A stretch of 64,000 bases of DNA from Polytrichum commune. Lineage: Eukaryota; Streptophyta; Polytrichopsida; Polytrichales; Polytrichaceae. The first letter of the stretch is position 1. Each line of letters begins with the position of its first letter. Positions 12,238 through 24,505 of the stretch are shown here, piece after piece. The notes below the pieces were generated by a model, which made no database searches, had not been told where the DNA came from, and saw nothing but the letters and a program-made list of their open reading frames with translations. Made by a program: the position numbers and the translations under genes. The DNA is taken from assembly GCA_950295325.1 (NCBI GenBank), contig OX485803.1, forward strand, positions 72,741,554-72,805,553, written 5' to 3'.

Positions 12238-14067
12238 GTGGCTAAGTTTTGTGACGTTGGGCAATCTAATATTTCTTGCCACCAAGTTTGTGAGTACTAC
12301 CACCAATATTGACTTCTATGATTGCACAGATCATGGTGTTACGATGGCCCGAATACCTTTGCTAAAACGTTGATGGTGATATCTTGCTCGCAATAAAATG
12401 CAACACACTTCTAAGGTAGAAACTATGAACGTGTCACCAAATGTCGCATACTGTGGCTTCCTAAACTCGGATTAGTAGCCCATGGAGTCCAAGCTCTGGT
12501 AGGTACCCAAAGCTTCCTCTTTTTGGGACAGTTGCACAAACATGCTTCCCCCCAGGGACCCACTAACCCCAAGCTTCAAGGCTGCTCAATCAGTTCGAGG
12601 TTGAAGCCTCCCATTGGACAGTTAGAAGTGCAACAATGCAACAAGAAATGCAATAAACAAAGTTGTCATCATGTTTTAAATAGTAAAAATGGTAGAAAAA
12701 TTAATCTTAAAGGCACCTATTTGGGGCAAACATATTATACCCGAGGCGATTGACATCTCTAATTTTTGGAAATTACAAAATACCTCTAACTTGAAGTATG
12801 TGTACCTCCTCAAAAATGTTCCAAAATCAAGTTATGGTCTCCTGGTTATGTAAGGTTAAGATAGAGCATGGGGGCAGCTCTAGATCAAGAGAGGTGGTTA
12901 GAATAATAAAAGTGGTCCTCAGAGTCCTCTCTACCTCTAGTATTGAGTCAACCTTTCCAAATAAGTACCATGGAATTGATGAAACTATGATGTGTTCATG
13001 TTCGAAAACTATGAAACTATGTTGAGATCAACAATATCCGTGTGGCATCTCCAGTAACTCATGGACTGGCAGGTCATGCCTTGACTTAGGATTTGCAACA
13101 AATTTTCATCCACAACCGGAGACTGAATGACATGGACTATCGCTTAAAATACACTAAATGAAAATCAACCTTTGAGACATTTCAAACCAATCACAAAGCT
13201 CAGAAGTCCTTGTGGGTCTAGGTCCAAACTTCTCCTTAGTTTCCTGGCATTGTGGAGCTCATTTTTATAACATATTAGAAACACGACACATAAAGACTAG
13301 GAGGCACCGTATTAAAATTGGGACCAATTGGTTTGCTTCGTGATCAAGGCTTGTGTTACCTTCATTCAACTTCGCAACCCATGAAGAATTTTTATTATAC
13401 GGAATTATTTTTTAATGATCTATGTATGGACATAAGGCTTGTGCACGAAGCACATATACATGTAAACAATGCATTATACTGGCTACATGCAATCTGTTTT
13501 TAGTGGTGGAGCGACACCTTGGAATAATTTCGAGGAATGTAAACATGTTGAATTGGTAAAATATTGTTGCATCAAAACTGGTCGAAGAAATGTCAAGCAG
13601 CTTATCACATAATGGACCTGCTCCCAATCAGAATGTTGGAAAAAGGTCAACGCACTTCAGGACACAGGCAAAAGGTTCAGGCTTCAAATCTTACACTCCA
13701 AAGAGTATTCCCTACCTACAAGGAAAAATATATTGGTGGTGGTGGGGCCCGGGAGGGTGGGGGCCAACATATGAACCTCTAACCACGTTTGATGGTTTTC
13801 TTCTTAAAGTTGATTGAGTTGGCAATGGCTACATAGTTACCACATGATTTTATCATACATAAAAGTCTTCCCTCTTGGTGAGGGAGGGAGTGCCAAATGA
13901 AAATTTGAGATGTAAAACATTTCTAGCACACCTCACTGCTCATGTTGACCTGGACACAAAGTTGGTGATGAGGGGACATGGGTAGAGTAGAGGAGCGCCT
14001 ATAACCGATCACTTAAGAGAGATTATACGCCAAATTTGGAGAAGTATAAGGTGGCGCAAAAAAATTC
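12238..14067. other. Intergenic DNA, no gene recognised
   Basis: No supported gene. A segment at about 13905-13980 is repeated at about 14735-14805 (GCACACCTCACTGCTCATG), linking it to the duplication that follows. Confidence 0.4.
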
Positions 14068-14650
14068 CGTGTAGGAAGATAAAAATCATGAAGATTGTAA
14101 ATTTTTTAGAAATTTTATTCCTTGAAAAATAATATAATTGTGGATTTTTGAAGCCAAAAGTTGGCCCGAACATATCCCCAACGTCTAGAGTCTGCAATAA
14201 CCACTCATTTTAACCACTTATTTCTCCTCACTATAGCACTCAAAACCATGACATGTGTCATGGCATTATTAGTTCTAGCCTTATTGAAACTTAGTCCTAG
14301 CCTGATCAAAATTCCGGTACCCTATAGATTGCTGATGAGGTCCTAATCAAGAATAGGCAATTGTTCGCGTGTAGGAAGATAGAAATTAGGAGAAATACAA
14401 ATTTTTATTCCTTAAATTGAAATTATTGTGAATTTTTTGAGCCAAAAAATTGCCCAAACATATTACAAATGTCTACAGTTTGCCATGACCATTCATTCCT
14501 CCTCACTTTAACACTCAAAAATAGGACATGTGTCATGGCACTGTTGGTTCCGGCCTAATCAAAATTCAATCCCCGCTTGATCAAAATTTAGGCCCAACCT
14601 GATCAAAAATTCCGATACCCTATATATTGCCAATGGGGTGTTCTTTGGGA
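14068..14650. repeat. Diverged 300-bp tandem duplication
   Basis: Units start at 14068 and 14368 with CGTGTAGGAAGATA and stay alignable through GACATGTGTCATGGCA to CCGATACCCTATA. Both units also carry repeated short CTGATCAAAATT phrases. Confidence 0.75.
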
Positions 14651-15284
14651 ATAGACGCCTCTACTATGCATTCCAAGTCCACACCAATTCAGGGTCCCTT
14701 ATTGTCAACCAAGAACCAAAAAGAAGATTTGAGTTGTAGAATATTTTCAGCACACCTCACTGCTCATGCTAGCTTGGACACAAAGTTGTTGATAAAGAGA
14801 CATGACTAGGTGTGATGGCCTTCCTCTTTGAGTTGTAGCCCACCACTCTTCCCTTTGGGAAAAGGGGTCTAGTAAAAACAATCCTTCCATAGGTTTGTGA
14901 TTGATGCATCCCGACTTCATCCCAAGTGCATACTGATTTAGGGTCTCTGGTGCTAATTCTAGGAGGTTTAAAAGGTAACTTATGTGTTATAATATAGTTT
15001 GCTGCATGCATTTTCCACCGTCAGATGGGTGGCGCCCATGTCAAAGTCTTGGCTGGCAGCTGCTTGATGCATGTAATCTGACATGGCCGCTGTCATTGCA
15101 GTTCTGTCATGTATTGTCCATTTATAATTAAGAAATGTCAATGCTTTGCAAATTATATATATGTGGTGTCCAATGGTAAGCCGGTATGTCGAGGGAGCTG
15201 GTAGGTAGGGTATGCAAAGCAAGTCAACATATAGTAAAGCGGTTGAGTTTGGAGCTACACTGTGGATGTTTGGTCGGGTAAAGC
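14651..15284. other. Intergenic DNA, no gene recognised
   Basis: Only weak repeats and open frames without motifs were seen. Confidence 0.4.
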
Positions 15285-15660
15285 TACACTAAATATGATA
15301 TTTAGTGTCACCAATTCTAATTGTCTTGCTCAATAGTAACTGTAAAGCGCAGTATATTAGTGTCATCAACACTACATGTTAATCCAACATTTTGTCATTC
15401 CTTGTAATTTTTGGGGAGAATATAGATCTACAGTGTTGCAATTACTGTCACTTACCGATTGATTTTTTATTCAAATGTCAATCATCCATGAAAATATTAC
15501 ATCATAAATTGCTGACAAGAGAAGGTAGAGTTTTGGCCAATGGATGAACTCGTCCATCATCCATGGCAGAATTTGTTCAGTTATTCAGAGGAAGTGTCAT
15601 ACGAAAAGTTGCCGTAGTGACATTAAATACCATATGATATTAAATATCTTATTTGCTGTA
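15285..15660 (-). mobile_element. MITE with CACTA-like ends, copy 1 (inverted orientation)
   Basis: Homologous along its length, in reverse orientation, to the elements at 20222-20596 and 49205-49563. The left end is TACACTAAATATGATATTTA and the right end is a decayed complement. It lacks coding capacity. It ends about 190 bp upstream of the presumed TATA box of peptide gene P1 and may contribute to its promoter region. Confidence 0.75.
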
Positions 15661-15847
15661 GTTACTATATCTAAAAGGTCGGTGAAGGTTGACGATTGCA
15701 TGATTCCACACTTGGAAAGGGCCTCCAACTTCTTGCCAAACGTAGCTCTAAAGTGGTAGATTTCACCTCAGTTTCCACTGTTGCTGGGGATGCGGAAGCG
15801 TTAGACCCTCTCCCTCACTGTAGGCCTAAAATTAGATTTATCCATAT

Positions 15848-15856
15848 CTATATATA
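15848..15856 (+). promoter_or_regulatory. Candidate TATA box of peptide gene P1
   Basis: CTATATATACCCC lies about 560 bp upstream of the P1 start codon. That distance implies a long 5' leader or a leader intron. Assigned from sequence and position only. Confidence 0.4.
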
Positions 15857-16409
15857 CCCCTGGTCTGGTGTCATCTCATCACAAGATAACTTACTGTCAA
15901 TCGAGTCCAGAAGCCCCAGGCTAAGTCTTGTGTCACCAATCATTCGCTTTGTTCAAGATCATCTCTCTGTCAAAAACTTACTAACTCCTCTACTTATCCC
16001 AACAGTTTGCTAAGTGTGTATGCTACCAGGTCCAACACAAATCCCAGTGCATTTTCTCATCACCGCCGTTGCGGTCTAAGAGGAGTCTAAGTCCTTCCAA
16101 TCTTCTGTTTTGCAGCACCGCCCATATCTGAACTTGACGATCATCAAAGTTGCCTCAAAGTTGCCTCAAATTAGTTGATTTTCAAGTTGGTGCTACTTCC
16201 AGGAGCCGAGAGCCGAATAAAACCTCTGCAGAACAAGTTCTCGACTTCAGCAGATTGTCAAGATAGTGTTCATTAGAGTTGTTGTGTCTCTGTTGAATCA
16301 TCGATCCTCTAGTTGCTTCTTTCGGAGCAGATTGCATTAAATCACCGGAGGATTGATATATAGGCCAGATTGGTTGTGCAGACTTCTAGCTTGTGAGTAT
16401 TTAGCAATC

Positions 16410-16742
16410 ATGGAGTTTTCTAGAGTGACCATGTCAAGAGTAGCCATGATTCTTTTAGTTGTTGCTGCAGTCCTGCAGATTGCAGAGAGCATTCGGCTGC
16501 CTCTAGCATTATCTCAACAAGGCTCCCACATGGTGAAACCATCTTTGAAACTGCTGCCCGAATTCGCAATGGATTTGGACTGCATAGATCGGAGTCCCCC
16601 GTCTACCCAAGACTTAAAAACTGTTGGTTCAGGTTATGAATTGAATGTGGGTCATGCACCTCACTCAGTCTGGAAGTTGAATGCACAAATGCTACCCAAT
16701 AGGTACCCACCACCTCCCTCGGGAAACCCTACACATAATTAA
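16410..16742 (+). CDS. P1: secreted peptide-hormone precursor, IDA/IDL-like C-terminus
   Basis: This 110-aa prepropeptide starts at the ATG of MEFSRVTMSRV; the frame is open further upstream but has no earlier ATG. Residues 9-27 form a hydrophobic signal peptide (VAMILLVVAAVLQIAES). The middle is variable and acidic/polar. The last 24 residues carry WKLNAQMLPNRYPPPPSGN and end PTHN. This C-terminus aligns with those of P2 and P3 and resembles the mature IDA/IDL type (LPKGVPIPPSxPSxxHN), which signals through HAESA-like receptor kinases in the apoplast (family knowledge). A CLE-type peptide is a less likely alternative. Two decayed relatives follow at 18.0 and 19.5 kb. Confidence is high that this is a secreted peptide gene and moderate for the family. 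Confidence 0.8.
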   Translation: MEFSRVTMSRVAMILLVVAAVLQIAESIRLPLALSQQGSHMVKPSLKLLPEFAMDLDCIDRSPPSTQDLKTVGSGYELNVGHAPHSVWKLNAQMLPNRYPPPPSGNPTHN

Positions 16743-18027
16743 ACATTTCTGAGGCGGGTGGGTCTGTTCTTTAGGAAGTTCGTTAGTTGATGACCACATT
16801 CGCAGACAGGAAATATGTAGCAATCTATTCTGAGATAGATGAGAGTTTCAATCATTATGTCTATGATTGTATATGATATACAAATGTAGCAGCAGAGATG
16901 TACTACTTCTCCTTTTTGGTCAGTACGACGATTGACCGCATTTTTTAGTGCGAGCTTTCTGTAATTACTCCTCTCAGGTTTTCCATGTTCCTGCTGATTG
17001 TGCATCAGCGTTTAGTCCAAAACCACCAGAAGGATTTCGAGGATGTTTGCTTGTCAAGCGCCATGTACATTCAAGGGGGGAGTTGGGTCCTCGTCGATTC
17101 AAGAAAGTCACCACACCCTGCAAGCAGTAATTCCTCAGGGGTCTTTGGATGCTTCGAACCCAATTTCTAAATTGAGCCACTCATTCAAACTAGCTAGCAA
17201 AACTTGCACATACTGAGAGTACTTGTGTGTTACATTCAGTTGGTACTGCTTAAAGATGACCTTCAAGTCACGTGTTTCAATTTCAAGATGATTCACAAGT
17301 TGTCTTTCAAAGGTGGATTCTGATGACGGTTGGAACCAGAAATTTCTTAGGTTGATCTTACAAGAGGGAGACAAGATTTGAATTTGCCCTCAGTCAGAAG
17401 TTACATCATCCTTGTACCTTGAAGACGATATTCTTCTCCAGTTTTACTGTGTCAGTTTAGGTGTGCGACTTCTGCGTCACCGTTTAAAGAGTTGGAATTG
17501 CTGGCGTATGTCTGCAACTTCCATCGCCAATTTCCTAGAGGTAAAAGTTCATAGCTTTCTGCATTTTGATGTGATGTTTGTTTGGGAGTTTACTTGAAGA
17601 AAACAGACAGTGTCGGCATGCGAAGGAACACACTGTAATCAGTCAGGTGCTTTTTTATCTTTCTATTTAATCATCGTAGAGGGTGGTCAGATACTGTGTA
17701 AACTTTGTACATAGGTATCGTCCAATGTGTTGGATTGAGGTGACCACCGTAGTCAACCCACAAGCAAGGAAGTCTAGACTGGTTGGCAGTTTCAAGTAGC
17801 TGGTGACGACAGACTTAAGGGAGCACGCTGTGCAATCGCAATCGAAGTAACTTGGCCGTGAGAATATTGGATTTCGGCTCTGAAAAAGTCTACACCATGC
17901 TCTAATGCCTGGCAGAAGTGCATTCGACAGTTCCTTGATTGGAGCGATTTTTCTTGGGCAAAATTCGGGCACCTGAACGACGTAGCAATCCTGAAACAGA
18001 TTCTTGAGTGAGGGTGTGGCCGATTCA
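16743..18027. other. Intergenic DNA between P1 and a P1-like pseudogene
   Basis: Contains the presumed P1 3' UTR. Short open frames here (16948-17374, 17667-18083) lack motifs and are not called. Confidence 0.4.
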
Positions 18028-18405
18028 GTGGCTAAGGTTACATTTTGGCTCCTGATTTTCTTGATTGCAGCAGTGGTGCGCATTGCCGACTCCAGACTAC
18101 GTCGTGGGTCAAGTAGAATTCGAACTCAAGCAATCCCGAAGTGTGGCAATTTAACTTCCATGAAGTTAATCCAGAGTGGTTACTTGCTCCACATCGATTT
18201 GCTGCTGAAATTTGAAATGGGGTGATCATACTAATGTTGTACAAGAGTCCAACACTGAAGTCAAAGTGCCTCAAGATTCTGGCCTGAAACCTCGGTTCGA
18301 GGGGGGACAGATTTTAAGACATCCCAGCTGCTGGAATCTGCAACGAATTCCCTCCGTCTCCCCACTCTTATGGTCCCCATCGACCATGTTTCACAGGAAA
18401 GAGTA
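18028..18405 (+). pseudogene. Decayed relative of the secreted peptide genes, copy 1
   Basis: GTGGCTAAGGTT occupies the place of an ATG start (compare ATGGCTAAGGTT at 19542). It is followed by an intact signal-peptide-like frame, VAKVTFWLLIFLIAAVVRI then ADSRLRRGSS, matching AAVLQIAESIRLP in P1. Near the 3' end, HPSCWNLQ in one frame is followed, one frame over, by NEFPPSPHSYGPHR. This mirrors HSVWKLNAQ / NRYPPPPSGNPTHN of P1 and implies at least one frameshift. Loss of the start codon plus the frame change indicates a pseudogene. Confidence 0.6.
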
Positions 18406-19541
18406 GCTTACAGTGCCGACATAGCTACAACAATGACAAGGAATCACGAAGAAAGCAGCTTACATGAGCAAGATGACATTATGATATACGCAGATGTAAA
18501 TTACTGGCTTATAGTTGTTTGTTTAGATACTGCAGATTGATTTTCTCTACGCCTTTGTTTCATTGTCGTAATGCCTTCTTCAGTGATTGAAGGATATTAG
18601 ACTTGGCCTTGACAGACCAGGATCCAGGGAGATGCATTATAAGTTTGACCTAGGTGTTAGCTAAAGTTTGTGCGGTAGCACATTTGATGAATTGCAACCT
18701 GGTGATGAACCTGCAATAATTTCAGTACTATTTCTGTGACCTCTAGGTGAGTCTAATTTGTTGGGTTTTCTCAAGATGGGTATTGATTGATTGGAAGTTG
18801 CTGAATAGTTTGGGGTGCAGTCAGCATATATATCACATTGCACATTATATTTTTGGAACTTTATCTAGTGATGTCTTTGAAAGGGTAGCTATCTGGAGGG
18901 GAATGTAGGAACTAACTTGGAGAGGTATCCAATGAACTGGGAGAACCGACCGCTAGTTACAGATGAACCGCTTGTCTTTGAGGAAAAACTGATTAAAGTT
19001 CAAGACTTTAGGACAATTACCGATCACTCTAGAGGAATTTATATAATATACCTCCAATCAATGAAGCAAAACCGGAAGATGTCAACGTGTAAACTGGTTG
19101 GGACTTGGAAACACTAGAATCTTGACTGATTCTGCCCAAAAATCTCCCTGGACACTGGAGGTATCATCAGATAGGACTTATGCATCTACTCCGGAGTCCA
19201 ACCGTGCATGGATGGAGTAATTTAGAGTTCACAATACTCAGTGCTGACTGAAGTTTGAATTTCTAGTCTGTTTCCTAGAGAATTGTAAATTCCTAGAGAA
19301 TTGTAAATCGCACAGTCGACCTAACCTACCTGTAACAGTTTTCTGGCTCTAGTGATAAAATTTATAAGGCAGTGCCTCCTGGCAGAATTGATTTAAAAGA
19401 TGCAATTGCCAGAATTATGGTATTAATTCACAAACTTCCAGGATAATGTGATTTGAGCATTTTTCCCAGATGTAACCCAGCTCTTGCACACATCAGAACC
19501 TAAACTGCTCTTCCAGCTTAATTAGGACTAGCGATTCATTG
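18406..19541. other. Intergenic DNA, no gene recognised
   Basis: No supported gene. A short direct duplication (CCTAGAGAATTGTAAAT twice) occurs near 19273-19305. Confidence 0.4.
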
Positions 19542-19870
19542 ATGGCTAAGGTTGCATGGCTCATAATTGCCTTGCTTGCTTGCTTGTGAGAGCTGTGGTG
19601 TAGATTCATGATGACTTCAGAACACTAATTATTGGGCCTGGAAGCTTAAGCAATCCAGATTAAGAGTAATAAAAAGATCTTGAAAACAACTCAAAACCAA
19701 ACCATCCATCACAACAACCCAAATTCGAGGTGATCAGAGTGCACTCCCAAGATTCTGGTCCAAATTTACCTGCAATACCACGGTCAATCAAGAAGCTAAT
19801 TCCAATTAGTGTCAATGAAGAACCAAGTCAATGTTGCCCCTCCACCTCTAGCATTTAATGTGACGAATTA
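19542..19870 (+). pseudogene. Decayed relative of the secreted peptide genes, copy 2
   Basis: It begins with an ATG (MAKVAWLIIALLACL) and stops at a TGA after 15 codons. The following nucleotides still align with copy 1 at 18.0 kb (GCTGTGGTG...GACTTCAGA versus GCAGTGGTG...GACTCCAGA, and a shared AAGCAATCC). Near 19818-19868 the frame reads MKNQVNVAPPPLAFN, which resembles QMLVNKYPSPPKGN of P2. The premature stop makes it non-functional as written. Confidence 0.5.
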
Positions 19871-20221
19871 CACACCATGGCTGATTAGGTTAGGGAGGAC
19901 CGACATTTATGTTCAAGATAGAACCATAATAGTCTACGACAAACTTATGCATGCTGGAGTAAGTTGAGGAGATTACACTGACATTGTGATTGTATTGGAT
20001 AGGTGTATATTTAGTCGTTCTGTGGCTGGTCAATATCCTTGTCCTCCGGATGACATCCAAGGAGATGGCAAACTTGTGGCTTTGAGAGCCGGATTAATGC
20101 CCAGATCATGAGGTTGAACCGATTATAGATTCAGTATGTGTCTGTTCATGTTTGTTCATTTTTGCATGCACATTCTTACTAACATCAAACTCAAGAATCA
20201 CAAGCTCAGGCAAGAGTTAAG

Positions 20222-20596
20222 TACACTAAATATGATATTTGGTGTCATATGGTATTTTATGTCACTATGGTAACTTTTGGATGACACCTCTCATGAATAG
20301 TTTACAAATAGTGTCATGGATCATGGATGAGTTCATCCATTGGCCAAAACCCTACCCTCTCTTGTCAGCAACTTGTGATGAAATATTGGCATGGACTATT
20401 GAAATTTGGATGAAAAATCACTTGGTAAGTGACAGTAATTGCAACACCGTAAATCTATAATCCCCCCCAAAAAATCACAAGGAATGACAAACAATGTTGG
20501 GTTAACATTTAGTGTTGGTGACACTACACTGTGGTTTACAATTAGTGCTGAGAAAGACAATTAGAATTGGTGACACCAAATATCATATTTAGTGTA
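20222..20596 (+). mobile_element. MITE with CACTA-like ends, copy 2
   Basis: 375 bp. Left end TACACTAAATATGATATTTG, right end its near complement (ACCAAATATCATATTTAGTG). It aligns over its whole length with 49205-49563 and, inverted, with 15285-15660. The 73-aa frame inside is not conserved as protein. Confidence 0.8.
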
Positions 20597-22696
20597 CTAC
20601 TTACTGCAGACCTTAATTCAGGTTCACATTAATCTGCTGCATGCCAATGTATCATGAATATCAAGCTTCATTTAGTGTATTTCCATTGCAGACCTTATAT
20701 TTGTGGATAATTCACATTCAGCTTACTCGACTGTAGATTTTTACATTCAGATATTCTCTTGCTAATTGTCACAATTAAAGCTCACTCCAATTATTTTTGG
20801 GAACCACTGGTACTCAAGCCCCAAGCCAAACCACTTGCAGCCAACATTTTGAGTGAAATCTGGAACAATACTAGTGGATAATCAACTAGGATCAAGGCAG
20901 TGGTCATCAGCCTCTTACCACAGGGTTAATGCTATGATTGGAATATTTCAAGCCGCAAGTCAATGCAGATGTATAAGCATATTGTCTATCTGCAAGTGGG
21001 TTCATCTCTTCAAACTCAATTGAGCAGATACATTCATAATCATGGCCGCGAATCCTCTAATAGAGTCATGAATTTCTTGTTGCATCCACATGCACAGCTG
21101 TGACATGATCTCCTCAGGGCTGTGACCATGATCCCACGCTCTCGAGGCTTGACCTGGCACGCCTGTGTAGCTGGTGGGGGGGACATGGCGGAAAAGGTGA
21201 AGGAATTCAAGTGTTTGAAAAAGGGCACACGTGAGCAAGGCGTGTGCCCGCGTGCAGTGTGCGGAACTTAATTAGGACCACTTCACACACGAGACTGAGA
21301 GCCCGTGGCCATTGCACTTCAAGCACTCTCATTCAATTTGGTGGAAACGGCGGAGCCGGTCCAAGTTCGCTACTTCACGATACGCTTGAGGGACCAATGG
21401 AGTATGTGAATGCAAGATGGATGTAAAGTCTACATGGATTCCTTCCTACATGGCATCCAATGGATCATGTTTTATGGTCACCTAGACTATTTTCAAAAAC
21501 CACCTCTTGGAGGTAGGCCTAACACAAAACCGGGAGACCATGGCACTCCGAACGCTCACAACTGTTGACTTATTCTATTTTATCATGTGTGAGGACCCGC
21601 ATGAATAGAAATTCATTGAAATAGCATTTGTCTGAGGGCCTGGTCACGTATGACTTCACACTACACTTGAGGGTCTGTGACCACACTAGATGATTTTGAA
21701 GGTGTCTTGGGATAGCCTTCGGACACCTTCTTTTGGGCTCTCACAATTTCATGGTCACGGGTCTTGGCTCGTGTGTGAAGTGGCCCTTAATACCACCAAG
21801 TTCAGAACATGGCCAAAGTGTAGTGTTAATTTTTGGGACCTAATTAATTAACTTTAGGGACAAAAGTTGTATCTTGCCTAAAGAGAGAAACTGTCTTGGC
21901 ACATATCTAAGTTACAAGAACATGTCTTGCAAGTGAATGTTCACAACACTTACCCACGGGGAGGTCACTCCATTGTCAAGTTGAACACCACGTGCGAACA
22001 AAGTTTGCTACCTCTATATTACATGCCATGGATAGATAATTTTAAAACTTATGATATTTTTCTACAAATACATAACCATTGATAGTATATCTTTTATATC
22101 TTTTATATTTTTAGTCATCTTCATTTTTGTAGTAATTTTTTTAGTTCAATTTTGCATCATTCTAGTTAGAAACGGTATGTTTTATAGAAAAAAAAATCAT
22201 CAAATTTAGATACCATTTTTACTATGTAATGGGTACCGTGTATACCTACTCATTAAAAAAATTTGATAAAAGTTTGACTCATTTTGGTGATGCTTTATGT
22301 AAAAAGTAGGTTTTTTTGTAAAGTGTTCGCACATGGTTGTTCAACTTTATAATGGAGTGACCTCCCCATGCACTTACCCAGGGGAGGGGAGGGTGAAAAT
22401 GTTGATTTCAGCATCGAGGTTATTCTGTTTAGTTAAATTATCCTCTAAATTGGGGTCAAAGTCCCCGATTGGTCTAGTAAGTTTAAATTGGGATGAATTA
22501 ACAACCAACCTTTAGGGGGCTAGTTTTTACTATCACCCCCGCAATAAGTGTTAGGAAAGCAAACCCTCGTCTTGTCCATTTGAGGATTTGTGGGAGTCAA
22601 GTTGACAGTGAAAAAAATGGGAACCCCTTGTCATATATTGGATTCTCTTAAAGCGTATTTGACACCATAACTTAGCCTTAGAGACCCCAAGTTGGA
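20597..22696. other. Intergenic DNA, no gene recognised
   Basis: The minus-strand frame at 21002-21238 (helical SPEEIMSQLCMWMQQEIHDS) cannot be connected to any family. A repeat phrase near 22470-22520 recurs near 24780-24845. Confidence 0.4.
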
Positions 22697-23263
22697 CTAC
22701 ATTGTTTATGGTATTTAGTGTCACATGCATAATGCTATCACTCACCCTATTTTGAGGCACATGCTAGGTTAAAGCAATCATGACAAACAACTTCACCATT
22801 AGTGTCCTAATACTTGTTGACACTTAACGTTCAACTGCACTTACTAATATCTTAGCATGAGTACATTCAGTAGTATTATGAGGTGTATGCTTATGTTACA
22901 CAATGAATCATCTAAAAGACCAAAGTTACACAAATGACACTTGACATTAGTATGCTCAAGAAGATCTTCCTCTTGCGTAGCGATTTGTAAACACACGACA
23001 CTTGCCACTAATATGCTCAATAAAATTATGTCTTCCCTTTGCACACCGAAAACGCAAAACTATCAACTCAAATATCCCAATGTACTATGCTAAATGTCAT
23101 GACAATATAAATAATTTTCCACTTAAAAAGTCATTGATATTGATGAATGGTATCATGATTCATATTGGCAATTAGTAGACATGATGCTTTAGAACTCTAG
23201 GTATCTATTTAGGCCCTTCACAAATAGTGTAGGTGACACTAAATAGCACCATAAACAATGTAG
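22697..23263 (+). mobile_element. TIR element of a 0.57-kb MITE family, copy A
   Basis: Left end CTACATTGTTTATGGTATTT then AGTGTCAC; right end GTGACACTAAATAGCACC then ATAAACAATGTAG. The body is clearly homologous, inverted, to 56877-57427 (shared CATGAGTACxTT, GTTACACAATG and ATGACACTTG phrases). No coding capacity. Confidence 0.8.
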
Positions 23264-23514
23264 GAAGATTAAGTCAACATCATGACTCAATCATAAACTT
23301 GTATGGCATAGGTTTTTACCAGATCCCTTTATTCTACTGTCAGGAATCCTTAGTCATTTGGCCACCTTTCAGCTCAAGCTTCTGTGCTACATACATTGTT
23401 GTCAAATTAGTGTGGATTATTTACCATTTGGTGTTACGCATTTCTATAATATTTTAATGAGAGTATCAGTTTTTACCAACTAAGGTATATGATATTCTTT
23501 GGTGTGCATACTAG

Positions 23515-23827
23515 CTACACTGAATAAATATGATATTTAGTGTGACTTACTATTCAGGGCTACACGTTCCAATACCTTTGAATTAATAATGTTATTTTCT
23601 ACCAAGTAAAGATGTTATGGTAAATATGTTATTTAGTGTGACTTATTATTTGGAATTATGCAAAGCTATAACTGTCATTTTTTACCAACCATGGTCGAAT
23701 TGGTTGTTTGGACAATTGGAGAACATTAACATCTTTACTTGGTAAAAGAAGGTATATTAATAGTAAAAATATATAGGGACATGTAACTCTGAATAGTAAG
23801 TCACACTAAATATCATATTTAGTGTAG
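23515..23827. mobile_element. 313-bp MITE with about 45-bp TIRs
   Basis: The left end CTACACTGAATAAATATGAT, then ATTTAGTGTGACTTACTATT and CAG, is complemented at the right by CTGAATAGTAAGTCACACTA and AATATCATATTTAGTGTAG. The outermost bases resemble the TIRs of the 375-bp MITEs, so the families are related or cross-mobilised. Confidence 0.8.
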
Positions 23828-23897
23828 TGCTCTATAATGTTTAAATGACCAATTTGACTTTTCTTGGGTAAAGAATGAGAAGTACAATAAACAATTA

Positions 23898-24503
23898 CAG
23901 TAATCTCTAGCTTAAGTATGCACCCATTTAAGTACGCGTCCCAATTAAGTGCGCAAGTTTTTTAACAAAAATCAAGGTTCATACTTTATTGTTTGAGCAT
24001 GTCATGTAGAGTCATTTTCCGTGAATTCATGAATTTTTTATGCTTGACATTCAATGTCAGTTTGTTAACATTTTGTTGAAATGTTTCAAACATTCGTTGC
24101 ATTTCATCATACATTTGTTCAACTTTCATTTGAACATCGGAGCAAAGTAATTGGTCGTGGATGTCGAGGATAGTGTTATGTAGAGCTTCAAAGCCTTTGA
24201 AGCCGGTAGCACTTTCAGATTCAACAAATATCTCGATAGGCAAGATTTCCGGATGGCGTTTTTATTGACTTCATACTCCCGCCCCAACGCTTGCTTGCTT
24301 AGCGCATTCGGCTTGCTCAACTTTGCAATGATTTCACATTGTTGGGCTTTGGTCTAGCAGGTTGCCTTAGGTTTCATCCATTTTCCATTACAACTCATCA
24401 AATCAGAGGGTCTAGAATGCGATATGAGTAAAGTACGCACCTACCAAGTAAGTGCTCACCAATGGCTCTGGTTCAAAGTGCATACTTAAGCGGGAGATTA
24501 CTG
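23898..24503 (-). mobile_element. Deleted pogo/Tigger-like DNA transposon (606 bp)
   Basis: The ends are CAGTAATCTCTAGCTTAAGT and ACTTAAGCGGGAGATTACTG, near-perfect TIRs, with TA on both sides as target duplication. On the minus strand KPNALSKQALGREYEVNKNA looks like a CENP-B/pogo-type N-terminal helix-turn-helix. A frameshift follows, then an acidic/helical remnant (IEIFVESESATGFKG ... MTLHDMLKQ). The DDE catalytic core is gone, so the copy is non-autonomous. A related empty site exists near 8690 in this window. Confidence 0.8.
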
Positions 24504-24505
24504 TA

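Noticed and set aside
16410-16742. CLE-peptide assignment for P1
   Set aside because: The terminal His-Asn fits, but the R-x-V-P-x-G-P-[ND]-P core is absent. The LPxxYPPPPS pattern is closer to IDA/IDL.
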